A DNA stretch of 64,000 nt from Epiperipatus broadwayi. Its lineage: Eukaryota > Onychophora > Udeonychophora > Euonychophora > Peripatidae. The position numbers were made by a program, and so were the translations under genes. The notes under the pieces are model-generated. The model saw only the letters and a list, made by a program, of their open reading frames with translations, had not been told where the DNA came from and ran no database searches. This document shows positions 47,990 through 59,709 of the stretch, in pieces (position 1 is the first letter of the stretch; every line of letters starts with the position of its first letter). The stretch is taken from contig JAQFVV010000030.1 of assembly GCA_028023455.1 (NCBI GenBank), positions 10,072,876-10,136,875 on the forward strand, written 5' to 3'.

Positions 47990-49150
47990 TGTATTTTCTT
48001 ATATATATATATATAAAATTGAATAAAAAATAATTTTAAAAAATGCTTGTAGAAGGAATTGTATACAAAATATAAGACAATTTAATGTTGACAAGAGTTG
48101 AAGGTAGGTAAAATTATATAAAAAATAGTTAAAATTTTTGTAAAAAGTAGGTATGATTACATTATACTTAATTAACACATGATTAAAATTATAATGGAAT
48201 AGTTGAAGTGATAAAAATAAATTATTTAAATGTTTAAAGTGATATAAATCTAAAATAAAGAATATCAAAATTGGAAAGAAATAAAAAACTATTAGCAATA
48301 TATTTTTTACTTCTAAAAAATCTATGGTAGATAAAAGTTTTGAGAATAATGATATTAATAATGGTAATAATGAATCAAGTACGAAATGGAGTAAACTTTC
48401 ATATTATCCTAGGATTTATAATACTTTAAGGTATAATAAAAATTATATTGATGAGAATATAAATATTGGCTGGTCAAATAGTAAAAATCTTGATCAATCA
48501 ATAGGTAATTATAGGTTGAGATGATTTACAGTTCAAAAAAGGAATTGTATATAAAATTACATGCAATAATGTAAAATGATTTACTTTGGGCATACTGGAA
48601 AACAATTTGAGGTAAGAGCCAAAGAACATAACAATGCTATTAAAAGAAGAGATGTTAGGTATGCATTATATATTCACTACTTGAAATGTGGCCATAGAAT
48701 AGATGCTACAAAAAGTATTAGATATTTAAATTTCATCAAAGATCCAAAAAGAAGACAAATATATGAAACATATATTAAAAATAATTTGACTAATTGTATT
48801 AATATTTATAAGTCTTCTAAAAATGTGGTTAATAAGTGGTTGATTAAAAATGAGTAGAAAATTATATATATATATATAATTGTATAAAAAATGCATGTAA
48901 TATTGTTTAACATATTGTTATGATATAATCAATTGTTTTGTAATTATTCAATTTATATATAAGGTTTTGATTTGTTTTAATTATTTATATTATTATTTTT
49001 TGTTTTAATTCTAGTATTGGACACTGGATGGTTTTATGTCAGGTGATTCGTTAACATTAAATAGATTAGTAACATTTAAAAAGGGCATCAAAGCAAGTGC
49101 TGAAAAAAAGCTTTTTAATGTATAAAATTATTATTTGATTATACAGCTGT
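47990..49150 (+). mobile_element. PLE-C: internally deleted Penelope-like element with GIY-YIG domain
   Basis: The 5' part (47990-48300) is a terminal region shared with 39300-39620. A short N-terminal to linker frame follows (48324-48524, KWSKLSYYPRIYN). Then GIVYKITCNN near 48543-48572 joins through a frameshift to 48576-48857, MIYFGHTGKQFEVRAKEH and YLKCGHRIDATKS. That is the body of a PLE GIY-YIG endonuclease, ending with TAG near 48857. The RT is missing, so it is a deletion derivative. The 3' region to 49150 shares GTAACATTTAAAAAGGGCA with the ends of the 36-kb inverted element. Confidence 0.75.
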
Positions 49151-49204
49151 TGTAAAGAATTCTTATTATTTTTTGATTATTAATAAAGAATATAGCAAAT
49201 TTCT

Positions 49205-49600
49205 TCGTAAAATAATGTTCCTCAGTGCAAGCTTAATCCATATTCAGCCTCTTCTCATCCAATATCTTTAGATCAGGGTTTGGCTTATGGCTTTTATCAG
49301 CAAAGAGCTTTGGATCTGAGAACAGTGCACATGGATCTTTGAATCCAATGCACCAAACTAATATCCTTTTTCTAAATCTTTTTGATTAAATATAAAGCTA
49401 TCAACTCAAATTAAAAGTGCATCAATGTTTTCAAATGTGAAATCAATTCAGTATCTATATACTATGGTGACTTTGTTTTTTTAATAATTATAGTCACCGT
49501 TATCCTTTGATTAGCACTACAGTATGGAGAAATTTGCTGCTGTTTTAACAGCTTGTGTAAGCATAAAATGATAGTCATGTAGAGTTTTAATATATTAATT
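49205..49600. repeat. P element, copy 4 (worn)
   Basis: It follows the P order CTCAGTGCAAGC, CATCCAATATCTTTAGATCAG, GGTTTGGCTTATGGCTTTTATCAG, GGATCTGAGA, AATTCAGTATCTATA, and ends CAGTATGGAGAAATTTGC. It is heavily changed and the ribozyme-like core is broken. Confidence 0.55.
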
Positions 49601-49609
49601 GTATAGCCA

Positions 49610-49740
49610 TATGTATTTGAATATTGTAACTCTGACGAAGACAGCTAGCAGGTTCAAACCATAAGAAAATATCAAGGAATAAATGTTTACTTATTACATT
49701 ATAAAAAGTGATTAAAAGTATATAAATGGTATTATATTAA
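49610..49740 (+). repeat. PLE-like terminus fragment
   Basis: CTCTGACGAAGACAGC, then TTCAAACC (GAAA lost), then AAAATATCAAGGAATAAATG and AAAAAGTGATTAAA. The same order occurs at the ends of the 51.9-52.7 kb repeat and at 39.1 kb. Confidence 0.45.
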
Positions 49741-50268
49741 GTTTTAGCCCTCTTCTTCATCACTGTCACTGAAATAAATCACACAGGTATAAAATGAATT
49801 TATCAGACATAATACTATATTTAAAGCATTTCTTTATACTTAAAAATAAAACCTTTAATTAATTCTCTGTCCATTTTAATTTATGATATAAAGGGTGTCT
49901 GAGTTCTAAAATAAAATATAGAGGATGTAAAGAATATATAATATTTTAGGAACTATACAAAAAGGACATAAAACATGAATAAATTCAAATTGATATTAAT
50001 TAATACAGAAATTAATAAACTTAATGGAAATGAAAAAGTGCTCTCAGTAAAAACCTATTCGGAGATGAGATTAATAATATTTCCGAATACCCACTGAATG
50101 AAAGTTTGTGTAAGATTTTTATGGAGAATTCTTTGTCTGGTAATTATTCTGTCAATAACTGCTTATTGTGAATGAAATATTATTACTATTATTTTAATAA
50201 TTTGAGTTAGGTAAATATTAAATAAAAATGCGTATAAAACCTTAATTTTGCATTAAGAATATATATAT

Positions 50269-50274
50269 TTTATT
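50269..50274 (-). promoter_or_regulatory. Candidate poly(A) signal of FMO-like gene 1
   Basis: AATAAA on the minus strand, about 112 bases after the stop codon of the last exon at 50386. Position and hexamer fit, but AATAAA is common by chance in DNA this AT-rich. Confidence 0.35.
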
Positions 50275-50385
50275 CGTTAAAATATATCATGCATAAATCA
50301 TTTTTATGGCGAGGAAACCCCTAAGCATGTTTTTTTTTTTCTTCAAATAAATTAATACAAATAAATATCTTATCGAGGTGTTTAG

Positions 50386-50697
50386 CTAATCAGTAATAAT
50401 CTTGAAAGAAGATTCAACAATTTCATAATTTGTGTTTTTATAGGTTTGTAAATTATCATTTCGTTCTTTGGCTACATATTCATACAATGGCCTAATGTAT
50501 TCGGGAAGGTGTTCATATCCTGCAAGATCTGCTAATTCTTCCATATATGACCACATGCGATCACCCAAAAGATGTGCATATCGGCAAGGTAAGCCTTCTT
50601 TTAATCTTTGTGTAAAATCGTTTTTACTATGTTCTATCATTTCTTCCTTAGAAGGTAACTTCATTGTTCCATCCAATGAGGCAATGAAATAGCGAAC
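50386..50697 (-). CDS. Flavin-containing monooxygenase-like gene 1, last exon
   Basis: Minus strand, 103 codons plus stop, from VRYFIASLDGTMKLPSKEEM to SFKIITD. The acceptor TTCTATTTCAG ends at 50698, and the first codon after it is GTT, phase 0. The block matches the C-terminal region of FMOs (a basic/acidic LPSKEEM helix start, LLGDRMWSYMEELADLAGY). This region packs against the FAD domain and does not hold catalytic motifs. The ATG at 50676 is internal, not a start. Earlier exons should lie at higher coordinates but none was recognised up to 64000. It is one gene copy upstream of gene 2 on the same strand, so the locus looks like a tandem FMO array. The frame is intact. Confidence 0.88.
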   Translation of the reverse strand, partial: VRYFIASLDGTMKLPSKEEMIEHSKNDFTQRLKEGLPCRYAHLLGDRMWSYMEELADLAGYEHLPEYIRPLYEYVAKERNDNLQTYKNTNYEIVESSFKIITD

Positions 50698-50948
50698 CTG
50701 AAATAGAAATCAATATTTTAAAAACAAATCTGTAAAACATTATAAATATTTCAAACAGTAATTTATTTTAAAATTTTAGTCTCTATTAAGCAATTGACTA
50801 AAATAATTACATATTTTGTCAAATAATAAATATTTTATAATCTAGAATTTTTGCATGATAGATTTTATCTTTAGAAAAAACATTCTTTAATTAAAGCATA
50901 CAGAATGACAGACGTTGTATTAACCACACTTATGCAAACGTGTATTCA

Positions 50949-51565
50949 TATCATCATCAACCATTATCAATCTACTGCAGGATGAAGCTCTCTCCAAGTT
51001 TAATCCATCTTCTTTGATCTTTAGCTTCTCTTCTCCATATTATCCCTGCACACTTTCTTATTTCATCCATCCATCTCACATGTGGTTTCTTTCTGGGGTT
51101 TTTACAATCTCTTGGAATCCAGTTTAAGATTTCAATTGCCCATCTATTATCATCTCTTCTAGAGATATCTCCAGCCCAACTCCACACAGTCTTTTAATTT
51201 TTTCAATGAGGTCAATAACGCCTGTTTGTTCTCTTACATATATATTGCATTTTCAATGTCTTCTTGTAACTCCCAACATGCATCTCTCCATACATTCTTT
51301 CAGTGGTCCGAAGTCTCTGTATTGCTCTTCTATTAAGTGTCCAGGTCTCAGATCCATAAGTAAGAGCTGGTAAAACACATTTATTAAAAACCCTTTTCAA
51401 ATACATAGGCATATTTCCTTTTAGTATCAAGTTACTTCTACCAAAAGCACTCCAACCAAATTTAATTCTATGATTAATTTCATCCATTATGTTTCCATCT
51501 GTATTAATAATCTGACCAAGGTATTTGTAGCTGTTAACTTCTAATTCATCATACATGTAATTAAA
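50949..51565 (-). mobile_element. RTE-type LINE fragment, 5'-truncated
   Basis: The minus strand starts inside RT box E (NSYKYLGQIINTDGNIM), continues through TWTLNRRAIQRLRTT, then after frameshifts WSWAGDISRRDDNRW to GESFILQ, and ends in the ATCATCATCAACC complement of the GAT-type tail. It is close in sequence to the 18.5-21.4 kb copy. It sits in the last intron of FMO-like gene 1 in sense orientation. Confidence 0.85.
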
Positions 51566-51639
51566 TTTGAGAAAGGATAATAGCATTAATAATATTAACA
51601 TAATAAATCGAACCATTTACTGTTTGAGAGTTCATAAAA

Positions 51640-51870
51640 ATTTTAAGCACCAATGCAGAGTTGTGACCCATAGATCGTGAGTTCCAGAATCTGCCACTCA
51701 ACCACAGTGACAAACTATGCAATGTTGTACTAACAATAAGAATTTAGATTAAAAGAAGTTATAAATCTCAATATGAAAAACAGTTATTATATATACAATT
51801 TTGTTACAAAAATATGGTAATATGGGTTAGCGGGTTCCCATCCCGGCAGATGCTATGACACAGGAAAAAA
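51640..51870. repeat. tRNA-like SINE pieces
   Basis: On the minus strand (51715-51640) an A-box-like TGGTTGAGTGGCA is followed by GGGTCACAACTC, a rough B box. On the plus strand near 51826-51850 GGGTTAGCGGGTTCCCATCC has a good B-box string. Both look like heads or half-heads of tRNA-derived SINEs. Full copies and duplications were not seen. Confidence 0.35.
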
Positions 51871-51937
51871 AATGGTAATAAATAAAAAATAATATATTAT
51901 GAATATCCAAGAGAGAAAAAGTCCTACACCTTCTTTA

Positions 51938-52700
51938 ATCACTTTTTACAACACGATCAAATAAAAATTAATTCCTTGATATTTTTTTACAATTTCAACT
52001 GCTCAAAAGTCTTCATCAGAGCTGCAATATTCAAATATATATAGCATTACAATTAGTATATATTTATATTTTTTGTATCAGTATTGATGTGTAAATTGGA
52101 ATGACATAATTAATTTAAAAGTAGTTTTAAAAAGTAATGTAATTGATTTAAAATGTTCGCTGTCTGGTCAATAAGGTTCAGATAAACCTCTGTATAAGTG
52201 AATGAAGTAAAGAGAAAAGAAAGTCTGACTTTTCTCTAAAAAAAAGTCTTATGTTTTGGCTTAAGATTATTTTATTTAATTAGTAAACCAGTCATATCAG
52301 AAATAATCTTTAAAGTATTACATATTATTCAAACGCTGGGCATATCTTATATTACATCTTTCATTCTTTGAATTTATATTAAATAATGTTTAAATTAAGA
52401 ATAATCACACCCCTGTCAATTATTAATATAAATCAATTAAAAATAGCTTTAGAATAAAGTGTGACTGATTGAAATTTTTGCTTTCTGATCTAAGTATTTC
52501 AGGTAAACTTCTATATAAGAAAATAAGGCAAAGAAAGAAGACAGTATGATCTTTTTTCCAAAAAATTATTGTCTGTTTTGGCATGTGAGTACCTAATAAA
52601 CCAATAATTTCAAAGTGTTACATAATATTAAACTGTAAGAAAATATCAAGAAATAAATTTTTATTTGATGACATTGTAAAAAGTGATTTAAAAGATGATA
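51938..52700. repeat. Inverted-end repeat with internal tandem copy and hammerhead-like core
   Basis: The left end (AATCACTTTTTACAACA) and right end (TTGTAAAAAGTGATTT) are mirrored, each followed inward by the complement of AAATATCAAG.AAT. Near the left end, minus strand, CTGATGA (52019-52013) and GAAA (51996-51993) form a hammerhead-like core. The interior has two copies of about 330 bp in direct order (about 52090-52420 and 52430-52620, sharing AAACTTCTATATAAG-like strings). It is another PLE-terminus inverted dimer. Confidence 0.5.
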
Positions 52701-52769
52701 TAAATAAATCAATACATAAAGGAATAAGAAGTTGAAAGAAATTATAATACTTTCAGGTAAAAAAAAGTA

Positions 52770-53866
52770 GATGATCAATATGCAACAGTATATAGATTTT
52801 CTCAGTCAGAGAATCAAGAAAAAATCTAAACCCTCATGATACTAGCTGATATATATTGTCTTGACTATTTAAAAGACAGTTTTAATTTCTTTTTAATCAT
52901 GCTAAAATGAACTTGAATTGATTACAGCAACTATTATTTTTTTAAAAATGTGGCTTTAGCTTTTAACCAATGAATTTACAAGTGGTCGCAATTTTAGCTG
53001 TTAAATTAGCTTCTGCTCAGTATTGATAAATCAATAGCTCTGTATGCTGGTTTAAGCAATTGAACTTTTAATTAGAATGAGAGTTTATGTTAGCAGATAC
53101 AATAGTTTAGATAGAGATCTGCACTTACTCTGATTTTTCCATGATATTCTTTAGCTGCCTCAATGAGTTTTGTATGCAACAGATTCGCCCATTTTGTAAT
53201 CTTCAACAGGCAGATTATTTGTATTCATATATAATCGGTGCCAACAAATGATGGTTTTTTTAAAAAAAAAAAAAGAATTCTTTATTCAAACTCTGCAATA
53301 AAAGTGATTTTTTTTGGTATTTAAATAGTGTTTTAAGTTTCATTCTTCAGACGCCTCAATACAATCTTATTTTAGCTATCCAGTGAAAAGATCAATGATT
53401 ATATAGAACTTTCTACTTTATAATTGCAATTATAATTTTACTGTTGCAATAATTTAAAATACGTTGAATGAGAGTTGCATGTTGTTGATTTTTGTTAGTC
53501 ATCAAAGTAGTTTCATCCTGAACTGATGTTTTAAAAAAACCTGGTCGCCACAATTATAATGCATGGTTATTTGTATCAATTTTTGACTATATTTCATAAA
53601 TATTTCTTCAGAGAGATTGATGACAGAGTACTACCTTGTAATCTTTTGATTTATAAAAGTCAATGAAAATTAGTACCAATGTTTCAGCTAGGTCAGATGC
53701 CCATCTTCTGGTTTATTCATGTATGATTCATAGTCTTAACATGCCAAAATTTTGGCTGGGTTGCACTGGTTATCAACAGAATTCATTCTAGTTGATGACT
53801 GTCATGGTCCAGCTAAAATATTGTTAATACTATGACTCATACATAGATGAACCTGGACAGTATGTC

Positions 53867-53912
<46 letters not shown>

Positions 53913-53960
53913 GAGATATATATACAGCTCATGAAAATTATTTTAATAATAATATAGATA
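52770..53960. other. AT-rich stretch in FMO-like gene 1 intron
   Basis: No recognised gene. Near 53680-53760 the minus strand has a PLE-like string (GAAGATGGGCATCTGAC then GAAACATTGG). A short exon-like frame near 53135-53215 is discussed under rejected items. Confidence 0.35.
53872..53910. repeat. AT microsatellite
   Basis: An uninterrupted TA dinucleotide run of about 19 units. Confidence 0.9.
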
Positions 53961-54288
53961 ATAAAACAGACAAAAACTCACTTTACATATTGCCACACAG
54001 CAAGCTAGAGTAATCAATGGATGCCAGAAGGCTTGTGCATAAAATCCTCATCTAGTGCCTACTCATCCAATATTCCCAGACTAGTTTCTATCTTGTAGCC
54101 TTCATCAGTGAGGAGCCTTGGATCTGAGAGCACTGCACCTAGATCTTAGGATCTAATTCAACCCTCCAACAGCCACCTTTTATCTCAACTACAAAACTAT
54201 GAGTCTTAAATTGAGGTACTAAATGTGGACTTTATGCACAAGCCTTCTGGCATCCATTAATGACTCTAGCTTGCTGATAGTTTTGAAC
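53961..54288. mobile_element. P element, copy 5
   Basis: The long left arm has the hammerhead-like block on the minus strand at 54071-54115: CTCCTCA, CTGATGA, AGGCTACAAGATA, GAAAC, TA, GTC, TGGGAATATTGG. A short right arm (GTGGACTTTATGCACAAGCC, TTCTGGCATCCATTAATGA, then TAGCTTGC) mirrors the left end. All ribozyme core positions are intact; stem II is weak here. Confidence 0.7.
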
Positions 54289-56078
54289 ATATATTCAAAA
54301 TTACCTTAAATGAGCCCTGAATAAGCTACATGGAAATGATTCCACAGTTTATATGCCAAGCCATGAACACTGATAATTGTTTTTATTGATAATGATTATT
54401 ATTTTGGATTTTTGAAATGAAAGTCTCTAAGTTTTTTATTAGATCTGATTCCAATATCTCACAAGTTAGAAAAGCAACTCTTGTTATTTCAGACCTCTAT
54501 TTGTGTTGCAGTTGTACAATTTGCTTCCTTGCTATGCACAATACATCTTAGTATTATTTATAGGTTATTTGTTTTGGACATTTTCAGAAGACTATAGTCA
54601 AATTTTATAACCAATTAAATAATTAATGTTTTAGTTTTTAAAGAGAATCTCTTAAAAATGAAACACCATCTAAATATTTTAAGTTATCAGAAATATGTTT
54701 ATCAAGGTTAAGCAAACCCAGAAAAGTCTGTGGATTGACAATTTTTTACTGTAGTTCCTATATGTGATTACAATTTTTAAATATTTAAACCTTAACCAAC
54801 TTTTTTTTACCCTGACCCTATTGGTTTTAATAAAAATTATGATTAATAAAATATTAAAACTGTTAGCTTGGTATCTTTCTTTATATCTATTATGTCTTGA
54901 GATGTATGAATTATAATATTGATCTAAGAGTAATGCTTCTTTGACTCTTTCAAAACAATTATTAGTGGATTTTGATTATTTAAAAAAAAGGAACTGCTTT
55001 TTGGAAAATACATTTTCATAATAACATATAAAGATATTAGATATGATGCAGTTTTAACTTTATCTGACAAAAAAACTTACTGGTTTCATTCAGTATGGAT
55101 TGAATACTTTCTCTACATATGTGCTATATCTTCAACATACTGGAGAAATATCTTCATTATTTGATGAGTCATATTAAGGGGTATAGTTGTACAATATGAT
55201 AGTGTGTAATTCTCTGTAATCCAATTTCAAAACTTTTTGAATATCTGAGGCAAGTTATAAGAGACTGGCTTCCGATTAAAAAGGAAATGCAGATTCAAAA
55301 ACCAGTTCTCCCACCCGTAAAACGTTTCTGAGTTATTAATAATTATTATTTAAAAATTTTGATTTGAATTTACATGCTAATATTCATAATTCTATATTTA
55401 GTACAGAACGGCTATTTTCATGATCTCATATCAGTAGATTCAATAATTTATAGTTCAAAAAGTAAAAAAAAAATAGCCATCATTTTTTTTATTTCATGTA
55501 CTCAGGATATTGCAACAATAGTAGCATTTCTATTCATAAGCTTGGAAATGTAAATTCCACTTAAAATGGGTTCAAAGGTCATAGCTAATGATAATAGCAA
55601 TTTTTCCAAGTCTAAAAGATATGATGATATGTTTCCATTATGTGATAAAATGAAAATAATTGATTTAGTTTCCAATTAGTAAAAAGAAAGAATTTTGTTA
55701 CTGGTACTTCAGAAGTTGCATTCATAATGCATAATGAAGCCTAAAAAGCAGTATTGTGTGTGGAGGATATGAATGTAATGCTTTTGAATGCAATGCATCA
55801 GAAAGCTTTGCAATCTATATGAATAATTTAGCAAAAGAACCACTGAAAAGAATAACATCAAGCTATTTTCTACAAGTTAGAGATGATTGTACATATTCAA
55901 AAATTGGTATAAATGATGTAGTTTATTATTTCTTTTACTTTCGTTCGAATTGTTATTACGATTAACATAGTGCTTGATTTGGATATTTTAAATTAAATTA
56001 TATTTTTAATTCACAGTGTAAATACTGTCATTGCAATCAGAAAAGAGCTGCTTCCAAAAATACATATAAAATTAAACT
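54289..56078. other. AT-rich intron sequence
   Basis: No recognised gene. The 69-codon plus-strand frame at 55756-55965 starts with a small internal repeat (CNAFECNASE) and has no family likeness. Confidence 0.4.
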
Positions 56079-56262
56079 AAGGCAAACTCTCCATACAGTA
56101 GTGCCACCCTGTGCCAAACAGAGTAATCAATGGATGCCAGAAGGCTTGTGCATAAAATCCATTGATTACTCTGTTTGGCACAGGGTGGCACTATTGTATG
56201 GAGAGTTTTCTCTTTGTTTACAACAATTATGTGCTAGTATAGAGATGGTGATCATGTGATAC
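56079..56262. mobile_element. P element, copy 6: minimal hairpin form
   Basis: Only the outermost part of each arm remains: AAGGCAAACTCTCCATACAG, GTGCCACCCTGTGCCAAACA, GAGTAATCAATGG, a short middle, then the mirror to TGTATGGAGAGTTT. The inner breakpoint removed the ribozyme block and the spacer. The arms match almost perfectly, including private changes such as CCTGTGCCAAACAG. The two arms were therefore made or homogenised together. The right flank GGTGATCATGTGATA is the shared P flank. Confidence 0.7.
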
Positions 56263-56559
56263 ATATTTGTGTTTTATTATCATCAAGTTTTATCACAAAA
56301 TAGAAAGATTTGTTTTTTTCTCAAAAGTATGATTTATTAACATAATATTAATCTTTGAGTTTACATGTTATCTTATATCTAGTGATATACACAATTTAAA
56401 CTATGATTTACAATGCAGAACCTGATTTACTAAGTGAACAGAAAAACTTTAAATTTTATATGCATACTTCTTGCTATTCCTAGCTTCTCTCATAGTCTAC
56501 TAGGTAACCCCTGACCTTAATGGCAACTAGATAGATCACAACTACTAAGAATCACATCA

Positions 56560-57275
56560 TCATCATCCAGAAAATGAAAACCCATACTAATTCCCACAGC
56601 ACCCACATCCCAGTCCCCCTTCTAAGGACTAGGAACTAGGCTTCAGGGTACTTCCAAAGCTAAGACTCTCTCATCCAATGCTCTTACTAATCCCACAGCA
56701 CCCAGATCCCCACTAAAACCCAGGCTTGTGAGACCTTCCAAGTACCAGACCCTGCCATCCAGATGGCAGAGATGAGTGACACAGCAGCCCTGATTTGAAG
56801 TTTAAACTATAGTAGAACTTCTGGCCTGAGTCACCCAAGCATGAGATTCTCTCATCCTCACAGCCAAGGCAAGAAATGCTGCAGCACTAATCAAAAATGT
56901 AAATCTTACATGCTTACATCATATGCCATCTACAGATTATCACATATTCTAATAACCAACCTATGAATCACATAGAGAACAAAGAGATTAAAACCACAAT
57001 GCATCACATCATCTTCACTGCCCCGAAGACAAGAAAGATGAAACCCATACTAATTCCCATAGCACTCGCATTTCAGCCCCCCCCCCATAAGAACCAGAGT
57101 TCAGGCCCTAAACCAGCACTCATCAGTTGGTCCAGATTATCATCGCTACACATATATACAACAAATGCTCAGATTTATATTAAGATAGCCAATCTTCATA
57201 CTTTAATGGACATGCTTCAATCCACCCCACCCTCCAACTCTTTAGCTGTCTATCCTATTGAAAATCTGATGAATT
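56560..57275 (+). repeat. GC-richer repeat island with conserved peptide, copy 2
   Basis: The strings CCCATACTAATTCCCA.AGCAC (56580, 57040) and ACTAATCCCACAGCACCC (56680) recur within 500 bp. From 57105 the plus strand encodes ISWSRLSSLHIYT, IYIKIANLHTLMDMLQS, PIENLMNYK, the same peptide as at 33530-33815. I read the whole as the remnant of a multi-copy coding element of unknown family. Confidence 0.45.
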
Positions 57276-59439
57276 ATAAAATCAGCCAGACATATTTTTG
57301 TTGGAATTTATACAGATCATAAATTTTAGAACCATTTAAAAAAAACACATTAGTATTAAAAGTTATTCCTGAAGATAGCTCAGTAAAGAAAGAAAGAGAT
57401 AGTTTGGCTAAAATTTATATTGCATAATCTCTTGATTTTGTTTCAGTACTTTTTTTTATTAGAGTGAAAAAGAGTTAAATGATAGTAATTATTCAAGATT
57501 ATCAATGCAAAAGTTTTCAAGCAAAGAACAAATAATTTTTGACAATTTTTTTCTTCTCTATACTATTGATTCCCATTGAAATAGATTTTTTTTAAAATAT
57601 ATATATATCTTTCTGTTTTTCTGTTCTTTATGAAATTTTGTTTCAATGTAAATTACTTAAATAGAATTTCTATATGTGGATTTCTTTAATTAATGTTATA
57701 AAAAGGCAAGAAAATGTAATGATTTAAAAATTTGTGAATATCAATAAAGATTGCAAAAAAGAATTCTAATTACAAAAAAATATCCGACTGACATATTTTT
57801 TTTAAAATTTAATGACTATTCAACTATTTTTTGCAGATCTTTTTTTCTTTTTGAATCTACTAAATTACCAATAATTAGTAAAATATATATATATAAAGAT
57901 TATTGTAAAAATTAGAAAAAGAATTGCCTATTAGAAAAAATCAGTAGATAGTGGATGAATTGAACTTGAATTTTTTCTTAATAGAAGCTAAAGTTGATTA
58001 AATTATCAGGAAACCGCAAAATAATAAAATGTTTTTTTTTTCTTGATAATATCAAAAAACATGAAAATTTTTGTACAGTTCTATAGTTTCAAGAAATGGA
58101 TTTAAAGATTGGCACAAAGACAAAATATAGTGTTTCTTTGTTATTTATTGAAAAAAAAAGTAGACAATAGTAATTTTATGATCGTTTAGAATCTTAGCAG
58201 TAATGTCATAATTAATAATTAAAGCTACAGAACATGTTCATAACAGTGTATAAAACTAAAGAAGAAAAGTAATGTGATACAAATATAGTTTTTAAATTTT
58301 TTTTATTGCATTACATAATTATAAACTCTTTAGACATGAAAAGAGGCAAGGTATTAAAATATAATTTTGTTAAATTAATAGCAAAAAAACAGCCTAAGTA
58401 GAGAATTAAAACAAGATTTGAGAATGTTTTTAATAACTTTCTGCCTCCCTCTTTCCTCACACACAACCATTTTCCATCTTTTTAATCAAAATTTATTTAG
58501 TCCTAAAATAAATAATTCATTTTCTCTAAAAAAAAAAAAATTGCACTAATATTTTAACGACCAATTACATATTAACAGAAATCTAAGAAAAAGATTGTCT
58601 GGGCTTAGAAATAATGCAAGAAAAACAAACAGTAATTTTGCTTTCTTTAAAAAACAGAAAAGCAAAATTAAACGATGTGTGTGGGGGGGGAGGGGTCTTC
58701 CTTGATGATTTCTATTATTCTGTTCCTAAAGGTTTTGCATTTAACATTCCACTGAAATTATTCAAATGGCAGTCAACACCAATAATGCGCTATTTCTTAA
58801 ATATTATAAATCTACACGCATTCTCTCACCGATAAGTTTAAAAAATTTAAGTGAATCACTTAAGTTTAGAGCTACATTCTATATATACCAACTCTTACAG
58901 ACCATGTTTAAATCAGGGCTTGAGTCTATTGTGTGTTATAATCAAATATTCAATTGTACAAATTTATTTAACTTAAGTGATCCACGTTAGTTTTTTAAAA
59001 CTCTGACCAGTGGGAGAGTGCGTGTAGATTTATAAAATTTAAAAAATAGTGCATTATCGGAGATTGACTTCCGGTTGAGTAATTTCAAAGTTTTCAGTGC
59101 TTTATAATAATAGGTTTACAATCCACTGAAAATATATTTTCTTACTATCTGTGATTTTATTCATTTAAAAAAAAATTTTACTGATCTATATTTCTAAATA
59201 ATTGTATTAGTAAGAATGCAAGAGTACGAGATGAAGTAAAATTTAAAGGAAAAATATATTTTTTCATATCCAAATGTTTTAAATTAAAAACATATTTGTT
59301 CCATTTTAAACAGTTTAATTTAAATAAGTAAACAGTTTTAGAATATTTATAAATAGATTTGGATGGAAAATTGTTTTTTTTTTAAAATCATCTTAATGAT
59401 AACTAAAAGGAAACCTTAATAATTAAATAAATCTCTTGC
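57276..59439. other. AT-rich stretch
   Basis: No recognised gene. Positions 58766-59045 include an inverted string pair (TTAAGTGAATCACTTAAG and ATAAATCTACACGC/GCGTGTAGATTTAT), probably a small foldback element of about 270 bp. Confidence 0.4.
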
Positions 59440-59709
59440 AGGATGAAGGTCTCTCAAGCTTAATCCAGTTTTTTAAATTTATAGTCTGTTTTCTCCACAT
59501 CACACCAGAAATGTTTTTTAATCCATCCATTTAACATGTGATCTCTTTCTAAGTCTTTTATGATCTCTTGGGATCCAGATTAAGACATTAACTGCCTATC
59601 TATTATATTATTTTCTTGCAATATATCCCATCTAATTCCATTTAATCTCTTAATTCTTTCAATGGTATTTGTTTGTTCTCTTACCTATATATTGTTATTT
59701 TTATCTTTT
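59440..59709 (-). mobile_element. RTE-type LINE copy, first part (3' end)
   Basis: Minus-strand match to the RTE C-terminal coding region (complement reads GCAGGATGAAGGTCTCTC, GTTTGTTCTCTTACC). It is heavily mutated. It is cut at about 59693-59709 by the PLE-like palindrome and resumes at 61607. Confidence 0.7.

Noticed and set aside
53135-53215. Minus-strand exon-like frame (KWANLLHTKLIEAAKEYHGKI) followed by GTAAGT
   Set aside because: The donor-like site and frame are suggestive, but it matches no FMO region I know, the acceptor is weak, and the neighbouring frame has equal coding appearance. It may be a chance frame or part of an unknown repeat.
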